From positions 1-64,000 of the forward strand of contig CAIRTF010000114.1 of NCBI GenBank assembly GCA_903881425.1: 64,000 nucleotides of DNA, written 5' to 3'. Position 1 is the stretch's first letter. Every line of letters begins with the position of its first letter. Position numbers and translations under genes: made by a program. Source of the DNA: an uncultured Chitinophagaceae bacterium (lineage in GTDB: Bacteria; Bacteroidota; Bacteroidia; Chitinophagales; Chitinophagaceae). Below, in pieces: positions 8,856-17,857 of this stretch. The notes beneath the pieces were generated by a model. That model worked only from the letters and a program-made list of their open reading frames with translations, made no database searches and was not told the DNA's origin.

Positions 8856-9659
8856 TTAATTGTATTTACTGGTAACAGTAATCTCTAAAGTATCGGAGAT
8901 CTCATCGGTATTAATGCCAAAGTCAGCTCTTTTAATTTTGAAAATACTTTTAACGCTCACTTTTTCTTTAGAGATAGTTAATGTTCCTGTTGCTGTAACT
9001 TTTTGTGTAATGCCGTGTATGGTTAAATTACCCGAAGCATTAACAGGATAATTACCATCTTTTGTAAAATCGACAGATTTGATATTGTTGATTTGTCCCT
9101 TGAATTCGCTTTTAGGAAAAGCATCGCTATTCATATAGTCGGCACTATTGAAATGATCCTGCATTAATTCATTCTCAAAATGAAATCCTTTGATTAGTGC
9201 GATGAATCTCAATTCACCTGATGTTGCATTTAATGCACTCACGGTATTGCTGTTGGTTGCTTCAATATCTTCTGCAGCAGTGCTGGAAAAGAAATGAACA
9301 CTAGCTTGATTGGTTGTATAAATTTTTACAATAGGTTTTGATTCAATGGATGCTTTCGCAGTGTCTTTTGTTTTTACCTGAGCAGTTGTTTTAGTGGTGG
9401 TGTCTGTTGGTTGTAATTCTTTTGCCAAATCATTTTCCGAGATAGCAGGTTGAGTAGTTGTTTCAGTTTTTCTGAAATGAGTAGGAATGTATTGAACGAA
9501 CAGATAAATATCTAATACAGTTAAAAACAATGCCAATAAAATAACAACTACAGATGTTTTAAATTTAGATCTTTTGAAAATGATAATGAATCCAATTAAC
9601 CAAATGATTGATGCGATCACAAACATCCATGGCAATTCTTTTATCAGCTTAAATAACAT
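8856..9659 (-). CDS. YceI domain protein tethered by two N-terminal membrane helices
   Basis: A 267-residue protein with hydrophobic helices at about residues 12-29 and 36-56, a Thr/Lys-rich linker (60-105), and a C-terminal YceI lipocalin-like domain of about 160 residues. The YceI part shows DHFNSADYMNSDAFPKSEF, LTIHGITQKVT and DFGINTDEISDTLEITV, all typical of the family. YceI proteins bind isoprenoid lipids. Most are secreted by a cleavable signal, so the two-helix anchor is a less common form. The gene stands alone with a hairpin terminator. Confidence 0.85.
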   Translation of the reverse strand: MLFKLIKELPWMFVIASIIWLIGFIIIFKRSKFKTSVVVILLALFLTVLDIYLFVQYIPTHFRKTETTTQPAISENDLAKELQPTDTTTKTTAQVKTKDTAKASIESKPIVKIYTTNQASVHFFSSTAAEDIEATNSNTVSALNATSGELRFIALIKGFHFENELMQDHFNSADYMNSDAFPKSEFKGQINNIKSVDFTKDGNYPVNASGNLTIHGITQKVTATGTLTISKEKVSVKSIFKIKRADFGINTDEISDTLEITVTSKYN

Positions 9660-9742
9660 AACATTCTTTTATCAAAAATAGTAACGAATTAAATGCAGAA
9701 AGGTTGAAACCTGTTTTGAAATTTTTGATAAGCGGAAATAAA

Positions 9743-10357
9743 TCATTTCACATATTGCTGAACAGGTAAACGATTGGCTAAACTTCTTGCCAATGTCATT
9801 TCATCTGCATATTCTAATTCGCCACCAAAGGCAATGCCACGTGCAATGGTAGTGATACGGCAGGAGAGATGCGACATTTTTTTCTGTATATAATAAATGG
9901 TAGTATCTCCCTGTATATTCGGGCTCAATGCAAAGATCAATTCTTCAACAACTTCTTTTTCTATTCGATGAATCAGTGATTCTATTTTTAATTGATCAGG
10001 CCCAATACCATCTAACGGAGAAATGATACCACCTAAAATATGATAGGTGCCATTGAATTGTTGTGTTGATTCGATGGCAATGACATCACGAATGTTTTCT
10101 ACCACACAGATCGCATGCTGATTGCGCATGCTGTTACTGCAAATACTACAAATGTCTCCATCGCTGATATTATGACAACGCTGACAAAATTTAATATCTC
10201 TTCTCATTTTGGAAATTGTTTCTCCAAAATGTTGCACTTCATTCACATCCTGTTTCAACAAATGCAACACCAAACGCAATGCGGTTTTTTTACCCACACC
10301 GGGCAGCTTCGAAAATTCGGCTACGGCATTTTCTAAAAGAGAAGAAGGTAATTGCAT
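9743..10357 (-). CDS. recR: Recombination mediator protein RecR
   Basis: A 204-residue RecR, the usual length. Domains in order: N-terminal HhH (LPGVGKKTALRL), C4 zinc finger (CQRCHNISDGDICSIC), Toprim (CVVENIRDVIAIE) and the C-terminal Walker-B-like region. With RecO and RecF it loads RecA on gapped DNA. It is 20 nt downstream of the Ig-like lipoprotein gene on the same strand and may be co-transcribed with it. Confidence 0.95.
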   Translation of the reverse strand: MQLPSSLLENAVAEFSKLPGVGKKTALRLVLHLLKQDVNEVQHFGETISKMRRDIKFCQRCHNISDGDICSICSNSMRNQHAICVVENIRDVIAIESTQQFNGTYHILGGIISPLDGIGPDQLKIESLIHRIEKEVVEELIFALSPNIQGDTTIYYIQKKMSHLSCRITTIARGIAFGGELEYADEMTLARSLANRLPVQQYVK

Positions 10358-10377
10358 GATGTAAAGATAATGAACCG

Positions 10378-11787
10378 CTACAAAGTAATCTCGGTTTCTG
10401 TGTCATTAAAATTGGCCCTAACATTTAATTTCTTTGAGAGCTTAATAACAATCTCCGGTTGTATTTTCTTTTTGAAATTTCCGCTATCCCAAATGCCATT
10501 CTTGTTTTTATCGAATAAAATTCTCAAGTCATATTCTCCGGGATAATATAAATCTCTATCAATATTTTTTTGTTTGATAGGAATTGACTCAATAATCTTA
10601 TCATTCTGAAGAATTAATAAAACCGGGCTTTTTGACGTGTCAAGATTATTGAAACGCAAATGAATGCCACCATATTCAGATTGACTTTTGGTGAAGAACC
10701 TGATTGTATCTGCTTTTGTTAGACTCAGGTTGGCTGTATCAATAACAGCATCTTTAGGTATGATCAATTTAAATTCTTTTTCTTCTTTCCATTTATTGAT
10801 GATGCTGATTCTATTCTTCGATGTATCAAAAAATAATTTATAAGTATTAACTCTCGCATAATTCGTATCTGTTAATACAATTTTTGAAGAATCGATTTTT
10901 TTTATTTTTCTGTTAAACGATAATTGTAATGAATCGTTTAACAGATCTTGTTTGCCATTATCCAGATTACCGGTAATGCGCAAACGGATATCTGTTTTGA
11001 GATTTCTTGCAGCTGAGGGTATTTGTGATGATGAAGTTTTGCCTTTGGCTTTTGCTTCTTCAAATGCATAAAAGGTAACACTGGGCGTTTTTTTCGATAC
11101 AGAGATATTGCTATCTAAAAATGCAAATAATTTGGTACTGTCGGTATATTGTTTATTAAAAAAATCGGAAACCACATAAGCAGCAAAAACGCCTTGTGGT
11201 AAATTCTTAAAAATAAATTCTCCTTTGCTATTGACCTTTGCAAAATAGCGCGGTCGATTTTTACTGATAGCAGAATCATTCAAATTCTTGTGTAGCACTA
11301 CAATTAAAGTACTGTCTATCTTTCCGGTTTCTGCTACTAAAACTTTTCCCGAAAAAATATTATCATCAATGGTGTTTCCGGTAGAGAATAGATAAGTAAA
11401 ATTTCGTGCAATATTCCCTTCATTAATATCTTTCAAACTATTGCCGAAATTGAAAGAGTAAGTGGTGTTGGGTTCTAAAGAATCTTTCAATTTAATAGTA
11501 ACGGTGTTTAATTTATAATCGAATAAAGGGAATGATTTAGGATTGGGAGATACGATCACATTTTGTTGCACATCTTTTACTTCAATATATTCATTAAAAG
11601 TCAGCACAATTTTATTGGTGTTTACATTCTTTGCCGAATCTCTTGGTAATGCAGTAAATAATCTTGGTGGAATAGTATCTTTCGCCCCTCCGCTTGGTGG
11701 AATAATATTGGCACAACCTGAACCGGCGACTATAATGATTATGCTGATTAAACTGATACCTACTATAATTGATAAACCTGCTCTCAT
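10378..11787 (-). CDS. Lipoprotein with SbsA-type Ig-like domain
   Basis: A 469-residue envelope protein. The N-terminus has a lipobox (hydrophobic helix then AGSGCANIIPPSGG), followed directly by the PPSGGxKDTxPP motif and a Big_5/SbsA Ig-like domain (about residues 35-130: LFTALPRDSAKNVNTNKIVLTF...). The PPSGGAKDT plus Ig-like start is common to a conserved Bacteroidota family of unknown function. The remainder is beta-rich and looks like carboxypeptidase-regulatory-like repeats. It probably sits on the outer membrane or faces the periplasm. Confidence 0.75.
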   Translation of the reverse strand: MRAGLSIIVGISLISIIIIVAGSGCANIIPPSGGAKDTIPPRLFTALPRDSAKNVNTNKIVLTFNEYIEVKDVQQNVIVSPNPKSFPLFDYKLNTVTIKLKDSLEPNTTYSFNFGNSLKDINEGNIARNFTYLFSTGNTIDDNIFSGKVLVAETGKIDSTLIVVLHKNLNDSAISKNRPRYFAKVNSKGEFIFKNLPQGVFAAYVVSDFFNKQYTDSTKLFAFLDSNISVSKKTPSVTFYAFEEAKAKGKTSSSQIPSAARNLKTDIRLRITGNLDNGKQDLLNDSLQLSFNRKIKKIDSSKIVLTDTNYARVNTYKLFFDTSKNRISIINKWKEEKEFKLIIPKDAVIDTANLSLTKADTIRFFTKSQSEYGGIHLRFNNLDTSKSPVLLILQNDKIIESIPIKQKNIDRDLYYPGEYDLRILFDKNKNGIWDSGNFKKKIQPEIVIKLSKKLNVRANFNDTETEITL

Positions 11788-11859
11788 TTAATAATTTTCA
11801 TTACAAACATAATGGCTATATCATTAACTAAATCCTAATAATCATTTAAATCAAATAAA

Positions 11860-14800
11860 TCATGCTTCTTCTTCATTCAATTCATGTAAAGCCGCTGCCA
11901 TATTATTGGTCTTAACAAAATTACACCAATGGCAATCAGGCTTTCCGCAGCCCGTATAAAAATCTTTATCCTGAATTTTTTGCCAAACGGTTACAATTTG
12001 TTCTGTAACTGTGGTAATATCTTCAGGTGTGATCACTAATTTTTCTTTACGGTAATTTTTCTTTTTATCGGGTTCTATGAAATCAAATTCAGTGCTGATC
12101 ACTTTCCAATCTTTTTGTTCATAATTATCTACCAAAATTTTATAGAACACTGCTTGTCGCCAATAATCACCGCCATTTGGTTCTTTCTCGTTTGGCGATT
12201 TTAATTTGTCTTTTGCTTTATCAATATCACCTGTTTTATAATCTACCACATTGGCATTTTTTCCATCAAATTCTATTTTATCTAACTTTCCTTTAATGGG
12301 CACATTCTTTATTACTACATTTTTAATGCTTCTTTCAACAGTAACTATTTTGTTAAATGAGTGAATGTTTGCATCATAATAATTATTCAATACATCTTGT
12401 CCGTATTCCATTCTTCTGTTAAACTGTTGTTGTGTAAAATTTTCTCTGTGTCGTTGCATGTACCATTCAAAATCACTGATAAATTCTTCTTTAGATGGAA
12501 ACTGATTATTATTGTCTTGCATTTTTTTAAATAATCTTTCCAATGCATGATGCACTGCCGAACCAAATTCGGTTGCTTCCGATTTGCCGGAGGGCACACG
12601 AATGAGATTGGAATAATAAAATTGCAAAGGACATTTCAAATAATTATTCAATGCAGTAACATTCATTACAAATTTTTCCAGAATACGATCAATAAAATCT
12701 GTTTCTGATTTTTCTATTTCCGGGGCAACATTTTCTGTTAGCTGTAAAAGTTTGAATTCAGTTAGAACAGGCTGATCTATAAAAACTTTATTCACTTGTA
12801 ATCCTTGCTGCTCTTGTATTTCAGCGATGAACATCGATGGCTCTATTTCTTTACCGTCATTCTTAAATCGACTGTAAGAAATTTGTAAATATTGTTCTGC
12901 TCTGGTAAGTGCTACATAAAATAAACGCCTTAGTTCTTCATCATCTTTATGATTTGTTATTGATGAGAACATAGTATCAGGAAATGAATAACCACCTCCC
13001 GGTTTTCTTTTCTTTTCCCAATTAGATGCATTACAACCCACAAAAAATACATATTCAAATTCCAAGCCTTTAGAACCATGTGCAGTTAATAAATTAATTC
13101 CTTTTTCGCTTCCGCTAATTTGCACAAGCGGTAATGCAATATCTTCTTTCTCCATCAACTCAATAATATCCATCAAATCTTGTAAACGCATGGAAGGATT
13201 ACGTCTGGTTTCTTCTTTTACAAAATCAAAAAAACCGGTTAATACCTGTAAAAGCCAATGTTTATCTGCACTTTGCATGATATGATTTAATACACCTGCT
13301 TCACGAATGATATTTTCTAATAAAGTTTGTAAAGTAACATTGGCAACATCCGCAATTAATTTTTCTAAAACTGTTCCTGCTTTTTGTAAACCTTTATTTG
13401 GAGGTTGACTGAACAAATCTTTTGAAGGTGCGGTGATAGTTTGATATACTAATTGACGAATAGAAATTTTAGTATCACTAAATTTTCTATTTGCTACTTC
13501 AACACTTAGTTTAGCAATTTCAATAGGTGGAATATTAAACCAATCGAAGTGCAATATTTCAAATAACATTTCATCACCACCAAAAGAAATATCATGTTCT
13601 GCTGCTAAATATTTGCAGACTAAAATAATTTTTTGTACTAATGGCATATCCAGCAAATTCAAGCTGCGCTTGCTATATACAGGAATATACTTTAACTTGA
13701 AATATTGGCTAAGCTCCTCACCATATTTGTTTTCTTTATAAATGATACCAATATTTCCGGGGTTAATTTGTTGCGACAATAATTTCTCTACCTGCAAAAC
13801 AACGTCAATCATTTCTTGATGCATTGTTTCATATTCTTTAAGAACAGGTTGATTTGTTAAATGATTAATTAGTTTATTGGAAGAAACTAAATGCTTACTT
13901 AATCCGGGGATATTATTCACCAATCGCTCATTGTTTTTGTCAATGATGGTTTTTGAAACATCTAATATCGCTTGTGTGGAACGATAGTTATTAGTAAGTA
14001 CAATAGTGAGCAGATCTTTTTGATAGCTGTCTGCAAAGTTTTGCATGTTCTCAATATTCGCTCCCTGAAAGCGATAAATACTCTGATCATCATCGCCCAC
14101 TACAAAAACATTCGGCACATCCCAATAATTAATTAGTAATTCTACTAATTTATTTTGTGTTCCGCTGGTGTCTTGAAATTCATCTACGAGTATATACAAA
14201 AATCTTTCCTGGTAAGTAGTCAATAGATTTTTATTTTCTTCGAATGCCTTAATCACCCAATTTATCATGTCATCAAAGTCGTACCTGTTGCGGCTTCGCA
14301 TCATTTGTTGAAAATGATTGAACTCATTTACTGCGGCACGCAACTTCTCCATTTTTTCTTTTTCTTCTTCAATCTTATCTGTTCTAACATCTCCTTTTTT
14401 AAATTCTTTCACTGTGCGTTTGGCAATATATTCATCGCGCAAAGGAAGACTTGTTAGGTATTCATCTATTTTTTGATTGATGAAAGCAGAACTCCAACCT
14501 TCGCGTTTCATCGTGCTGAATAAATGCTTTAAATTATTGATCTCGAAATAAACATCACCCCTGTATCTTTTTAAAGGATGATTTTTGGGAAAACCATCAA
14601 TCAATTGTTTAAACAGATCAATACTTTCTAATTCTGAAATAGGATCGAGTGCTGTTTTTTCAAACAAGGATAAATTCTCCTGAATTACATCGTTACAAAA
14701 TGCATGGAATGTATAGATATTTACTTTGTAGGCATCGCTGCCAATAAAGTTGAACAAACGTTTCCGCATGGCAACTACACCTGCGTCGGTATACGTAAGG

Positions 14801-14997
14801 CATAAAATATTTTCGGGCTGTGTATCAGTATCTAATAAAATTTTACCAATGCGTGCAGATAAGATTTGGGTTTTACCTGTACCCGGTCCGGCAATTACCA
14901 TCACGGGACCTTCAATGGTATCAACGGCTTTGCGCTGTTGCTCATTCAATTGTTGGTAAGCCAGTAAAAATTTTTCTGTCTGCTGTTTATTTGCCAT
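11860..14997 (-). CDS. UvrD/PcrA-type ATP-dependent helicase with C-terminal PD-(D/E)XK nuclease
   Basis: A 1045-residue superfamily 1A helicase fused to a RecB-like nuclease. Helicase motifs: AGPGTGKTQIL (Walker A), DEFQDTSGTQ (Walker B), GDDDQSIYRFQGA, TAHGSKGLEFEYV and RRLFYVALTRAEQ. The nuclease shows GSAVHHALE, KGKLDKIEF and VDYKTGD. A cysteine in LKCPLQFYYS before the nuclease and three at the C-terminus (GCGKPDCHWCNF) form the pattern of an iron-sulfur-stapled AddB/Cas4-like nuclease. It probably acts in double-strand-break processing or mismatch-type repair. ATG 14997 is used because the longer frame would overlap the divergent gene at 15065. Confidence 0.88.
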   Translation of the reverse strand: MANKQQTEKFLLAYQQLNEQQRKAVDTIEGPVMVIAGPGTGKTQILSARIGKILLDTDTQPENILCLTYTDAGVVAMRKRLFNFIGSDAYKVNIYTFHAFCNDVIQENLSLFEKTALDPISELESIDLFKQLIDGFPKNHPLKRYRGDVYFEINNLKHLFSTMKREGWSSAFINQKIDEYLTSLPLRDEYIAKRTVKEFKKGDVRTDKIEEEKEKMEKLRAAVNEFNHFQQMMRSRNRYDFDDMINWVIKAFEENKNLLTTYQERFLYILVDEFQDTSGTQNKLVELLINYWDVPNVFVVGDDDQSIYRFQGANIENMQNFADSYQKDLLTIVLTNNYRSTQAILDVSKTIIDKNNERLVNNIPGLSKHLVSSNKLINHLTNQPVLKEYETMHQEMIDVVLQVEKLLSQQINPGNIGIIYKENKYGEELSQYFKLKYIPVYSKRSLNLLDMPLVQKIILVCKYLAAEHDISFGGDEMLFEILHFDWFNIPPIEIAKLSVEVANRKFSDTKISIRQLVYQTITAPSKDLFSQPPNKGLQKAGTVLEKLIADVANVTLQTLLENIIREAGVLNHIMQSADKHWLLQVLTGFFDFVKEETRRNPSMRLQDLMDIIELMEKEDIALPLVQISGSEKGINLLTAHGSKGLEFEYVFFVGCNASNWEKKRKPGGGYSFPDTMFSSITNHKDDEELRRLFYVALTRAEQYLQISYSRFKNDGKEIEPSMFIAEIQEQQGLQVNKVFIDQPVLTEFKLLQLTENVAPEIEKSETDFIDRILEKFVMNVTALNNYLKCPLQFYYSNLIRVPSGKSEATEFGSAVHHALERLFKKMQDNNNQFPSKEEFISDFEWYMQRHRENFTQQQFNRRMEYGQDVLNNYYDANIHSFNKIVTVERSIKNVVIKNVPIKGKLDKIEFDGKNANVVDYKTGDIDKAKDKLKSPNEKEPNGGDYWRQAVFYKILVDNYEQKDWKVISTEFDFIEPDKKKNYRKEKLVITPEDITTVTEQIVTVWQKIQDKDFYTGCGKPDCHWCNFVKTNNMAAALHELNEEEA

Positions 14998-15064
14998 TGT
15001 ATCAAAGATAATCTCTTCGTTAAACTTTTTATTGCTTCTTTTGTTTAATAAATAAATTAAGTGA

Positions 15065-15562
15065 ATGAGCAAAGTATATTCCCTCAAGACAGTTCAAAGA
15101 ATTCCAGCTGACATAAAAGATGTTTGGGATTTTTTCAGTAATCCTAAAAATTTAAAAGATATAACGCCTGACCATTTAGGATTTAAAGTAATCAGTAAAC
15201 ATCATGGCGATACGATGTATGCGGGACAGATCATTGAATACACCGTGAAACCAATTTTGAATATCCCGTTATATTGGATGACTGAAATTACGCAAGTGGT
15301 AAACGAAAAATACTTTATTGATGAACAACGATACGGACCATACAGATTATGGCATCATCAACATCATTTTAAATTGATTGATGGGGGTGTAGAGATGACA
15401 GATATTGTGCATTACAAAATACCTTTTTGGTTTTTAGGTGATATTGCCAATACATTATTTGTAAAGAATCAACTCAAAAAAATATTTGTTCATCGTTATG
15501 TGGCTGTGATGGAAAGGTTTGGTAATTGGCCCAAAGAAGAATTTGCCATTGCGTTTAATTAG
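15065..15562 (+). CDS. SRPBCC (START-like) family protein
   Basis: A 165-residue protein of the SRPBCC/polyketide-cyclase-like superfamily: VYSLKTVQRIPADIKDVWDFF at the start (the usual strand plus xxVWxFF helix), IVHYKIPFWFLGDIAN near the end. These domains bind small hydrophobic ligands; the ligand here is unknown. The gene is divergent from the helicase (67 nt between starts) and its last 8 nt overlap the end of the convergent histidine kinase gene. Confidence 0.8.
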   Translation: MSKVYSLKTVQRIPADIKDVWDFFSNPKNLKDITPDHLGFKVISKHHGDTMYAGQIIEYTVKPILNIPLYWMTEITQVVNEKYFIDEQRYGPYRLWHHQHHFKLIDGGVEMTDIVHYKIPFWFLGDIANTLFVKNQLKKIFVHRYVAVMERFGNWPKEEFAIAFN

Positions 15563-17243
15563 CTAATGGCAATTGAAAAAAGAAAGTACTGCCTTCACCA
15601 ATATTGCTTTCTACCCAAATTTTTCCACCCTGTGCTTCAATAAATTCTTTGCAAATGGCTAAGCCCAAACCCGTTCCTTCTTCTTTGGAACCCGGAACAC
15701 GAAAGTATCTGGCGAATATTTTATTGGTATAATCTGCATCAATTCCTTTTCCAAAATCGCGAACAGAAAAAATAATACTATTGCTTTTTTGTTCTGCCGA
15801 AACAATGATGTACGAGTCATTGTAGGAATATCGGATGGCATTGGAAATTAAATTAGACAATACCCATTCTGTTTTTTGTTGATCTGCTTCAATTGCGGGT
15901 AAGCCTTGCTGCGATTGGGTTTGAATAGCAATATGATGTTGCTGTGCATGTGTTTTATTAGATTCGATGGCTAATTGAATAATTTCATTGGGTAAAATCT
16001 TTTGTTTATTCAATTGAATTTTTCCGGCTTCCACTTGTGTAAGCTTTAATAATTCTCCCGTAATGCGCAATAATCTGTCACTATCTTCTTTTATATTTTG
16101 AATTAGGTGTTTTTGTTCGGTATTGGCATTGCCAATGCGTTCATCTTCCAATAATGATGCACTCATTAAAATAGAAGAGATGGGTGTTTTTAATTCGTGA
16201 GAAACAGTAGCAATAAAATTTGTTTTGGCAATGTCTAATTCATGAAAAGGGGTGATATTATTTAGGATAATTACTTCTCCAATAATTTCGTTCTCATTTT
16301 TTACAGAATAATTCTCTTTGAAAAAATAACTTTCTTTTCCATTAGCGAAAATTTTTAATTCGTCATTGTTTTTTTCTATTAGCAAAGTACGCATCAGATC
16401 GTTCTTCAATGCAATGTCAGGCGCATAATGTCCGATCACTTCTTTCTCTTTGATGCCCAACAAATTTTCAGATACTGCATTTAGGAATAAAATATTTCTA
16501 TTTTCATCTAAACCAATGATTCCATCTTTCATTTGATTGATGATGGTTTCAATTCTCCTTTTTTCAAATAATAACTTATTCAAATTGCTGTTTTCATAAT
16601 CCTCCAGTTTTGCTGCCATGAGGTTGAAAGCATTGGCAAGATCACCAAATTCATCTTCTTGTTTTAAATGTATACGTTTACTGTAATCCTTACTGGAAAT
16701 GGATTCTATGCCTTCTGCAAGGACATTGATAGGATGTGAAATAACTTCAGGGAAATTGACTACTATTACTAATGCCACTAAAGTTAATACTGTAAATATG
16801 ATACTCAACCAAAACAGCACATCTTCGGTAGTAGTTTTTGCTATGGCATTTTTTTTAAGGATAGCCTGATAATTCAATTCGTTAATAAATTGAATGGATT
16901 GCCTGATCTCTTTATAATTTGAAAGATCTGATGGATTACTTAATAACTCAAGAAAATTTTTCCTGACTAAATCTGTAGCTTCTTTTTCGCCACGTTCGGT
17001 TATATTTTTTTCCTGCTTTGTTAAATTTTTTTCGAATAAATCTATTGCATTTTTATTTTGTGGAATCTCTTCTAATGCTTTTAGCATGTTATTATCATAC
17101 TCTAAACTTTCATAATTGTTTTTCAATATCATTTCTTCATCGCTGCTTAAGCGATTGATATAAAAAATACTCAATACTCCGAAAGTGAGTATCACAATGA
17201 ACAAGAATGTTAAGCCGATACTAAGTTTTACTTTTAAACGCAT
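15555..17243 (-). CDS. Membrane sensor histidine kinase (HAMP-PAS-HisKA-HATPase)
   Basis: A 562-residue kinase. N-terminal helix at about residues 6-28, periplasmic sensor of about 115 residues, second helix at about 147-168, HAMP (to about 220), PAS (about 230-340), HisKA with FIATVSHELKTPISS, and HATPase with NLISNAIRYS, VRDFGKGI and GTGLGLAICKEF. It is the last gene of a minus-strand run that begins with the sigma-54 regulator and Kup. In other Bacteroidota a kinase next to a porin of the same type belongs to kdp potassium loci. This kinase has no KdpD-type cytosolic sensor domain. Partnering with the regulator at 21613 is inferred from location only. Confidence 0.9.
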   Translation of the reverse strand: MRLKVKLSIGLTFLFIVILTFGVLSIFYINRLSSDEEMILKNNYESLEYDNNMLKALEEIPQNKNAIDLFEKNLTKQEKNITERGEKEATDLVRKNFLELLSNPSDLSNYKEIRQSIQFINELNYQAILKKNAIAKTTTEDVLFWLSIIFTVLTLVALVIVVNFPEVISHPINVLAEGIESISSKDYSKRIHLKQEDEFGDLANAFNLMAAKLEDYENSNLNKLLFEKRRIETIINQMKDGIIGLDENRNILFLNAVSENLLGIKEKEVIGHYAPDIALKNDLMRTLLIEKNNDELKIFANGKESYFFKENYSVKNENEIIGEVIILNNITPFHELDIAKTNFIATVSHELKTPISSILMSASLLEDERIGNANTEQKHLIQNIKEDSDRLLRITGELLKLTQVEAGKIQLNKQKILPNEIIQLAIESNKTHAQQHHIAIQTQSQQGLPAIEADQQKTEWVLSNLISNAIRYSYNDSYIIVSAEQKSNSIIFSVRDFGKGIDADYTNKIFARYFRVPGSKEEGTGLGLAICKEFIEAQGGKIWVESNIGEGSTFFFQLPLAN

Positions 17244-17282
17244 AATAGAGGTATTGCATAGTACCTATTTGATACTACTAAT

Positions 17283-17840
17283 TTACTTTAATGATTTTTC
17301 ATACAAATAAATAACTTTCAGGCTTTTGAATCCAGAATCGTAATAAGCCAGGGTTTCTTCATTTTTTATCGATTCCAGCAAAAGATGAAATGTCTCATTA
17401 TCCGGAAATGCTTTTTTTAGATTTTCCTTTGATAGAAACTGTAATTCACTGTGAACTGTTTTGCTAAAAAAATATTCTACCTGCTGGATAGCTCCTTTCC
17501 TGTTTTGTAATGTTGAGAATTTTACATGTTTATATACCAACCAGGGTTGTGAAGTAATAATTTCATATAACTCATTTTTAAAAAATCTATAATTAATGTT
17601 TCTTTTATCGTGGTATCCGAATATTTGATTTTTATTCAATGAAATTGTTTTACCGCTATCAATAATTTTTATTTTGGCTGAAGCGAATAATTCATTCAAC
17701 CGAATTTTTATGCTATTGGTATAGCTTATTTTATGATTAATAAAATCTTCTGTAGTCAGATATACTCCTGGTTTTGTTTGGGCGCTTGAAAAGGCTGTAT
17801 TAATAAATATCAATGCAATAAATATTTTATGCTGTTTCAT
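17283..17840 (-). CDS. Secreted protein of unknown function in the kup cluster
   Basis: A 185-residue protein with a signal peptide ending in FSSAQ (about residue 20). No family recognised. The mature part is Lys/Phe/Tyr-rich without cysteines and contains no obvious motif. It lies 17 nt downstream of the porin ORF and 39 nt upstream of the histidine kinase, so it shares their transcript. A periplasmic role linked to the kinase sensor or the porin is possible but not shown. Confidence 0.65.
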   Translation of the reverse strand: MKQHKIFIALIFINTAFSSAQTKPGVYLTTEDFINHKISYTNSIKIRLNELFASAKIKIIDSGKTISLNKNQIFGYHDKRNINYRFFKNELYEIITSQPWLVYKHVKFSTLQNRKGAIQQVEYFFSKTVHSELQFLSKENLKKAFPDNETFHLLLESIKNEETLAYYDSGFKSLKVIYLYEKSLK

Positions 17841-17857
17841 AATTCAGTATTGAAATA

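Noticed and set aside
11680-11710. CCCCTCCGCTTGG in the Ig-like lipoprotein as a further copy of the GGGG-type repeat
   Set aside because: It encodes the native PPSGGAKDT motif of this protein family and lacks the palindromic core.
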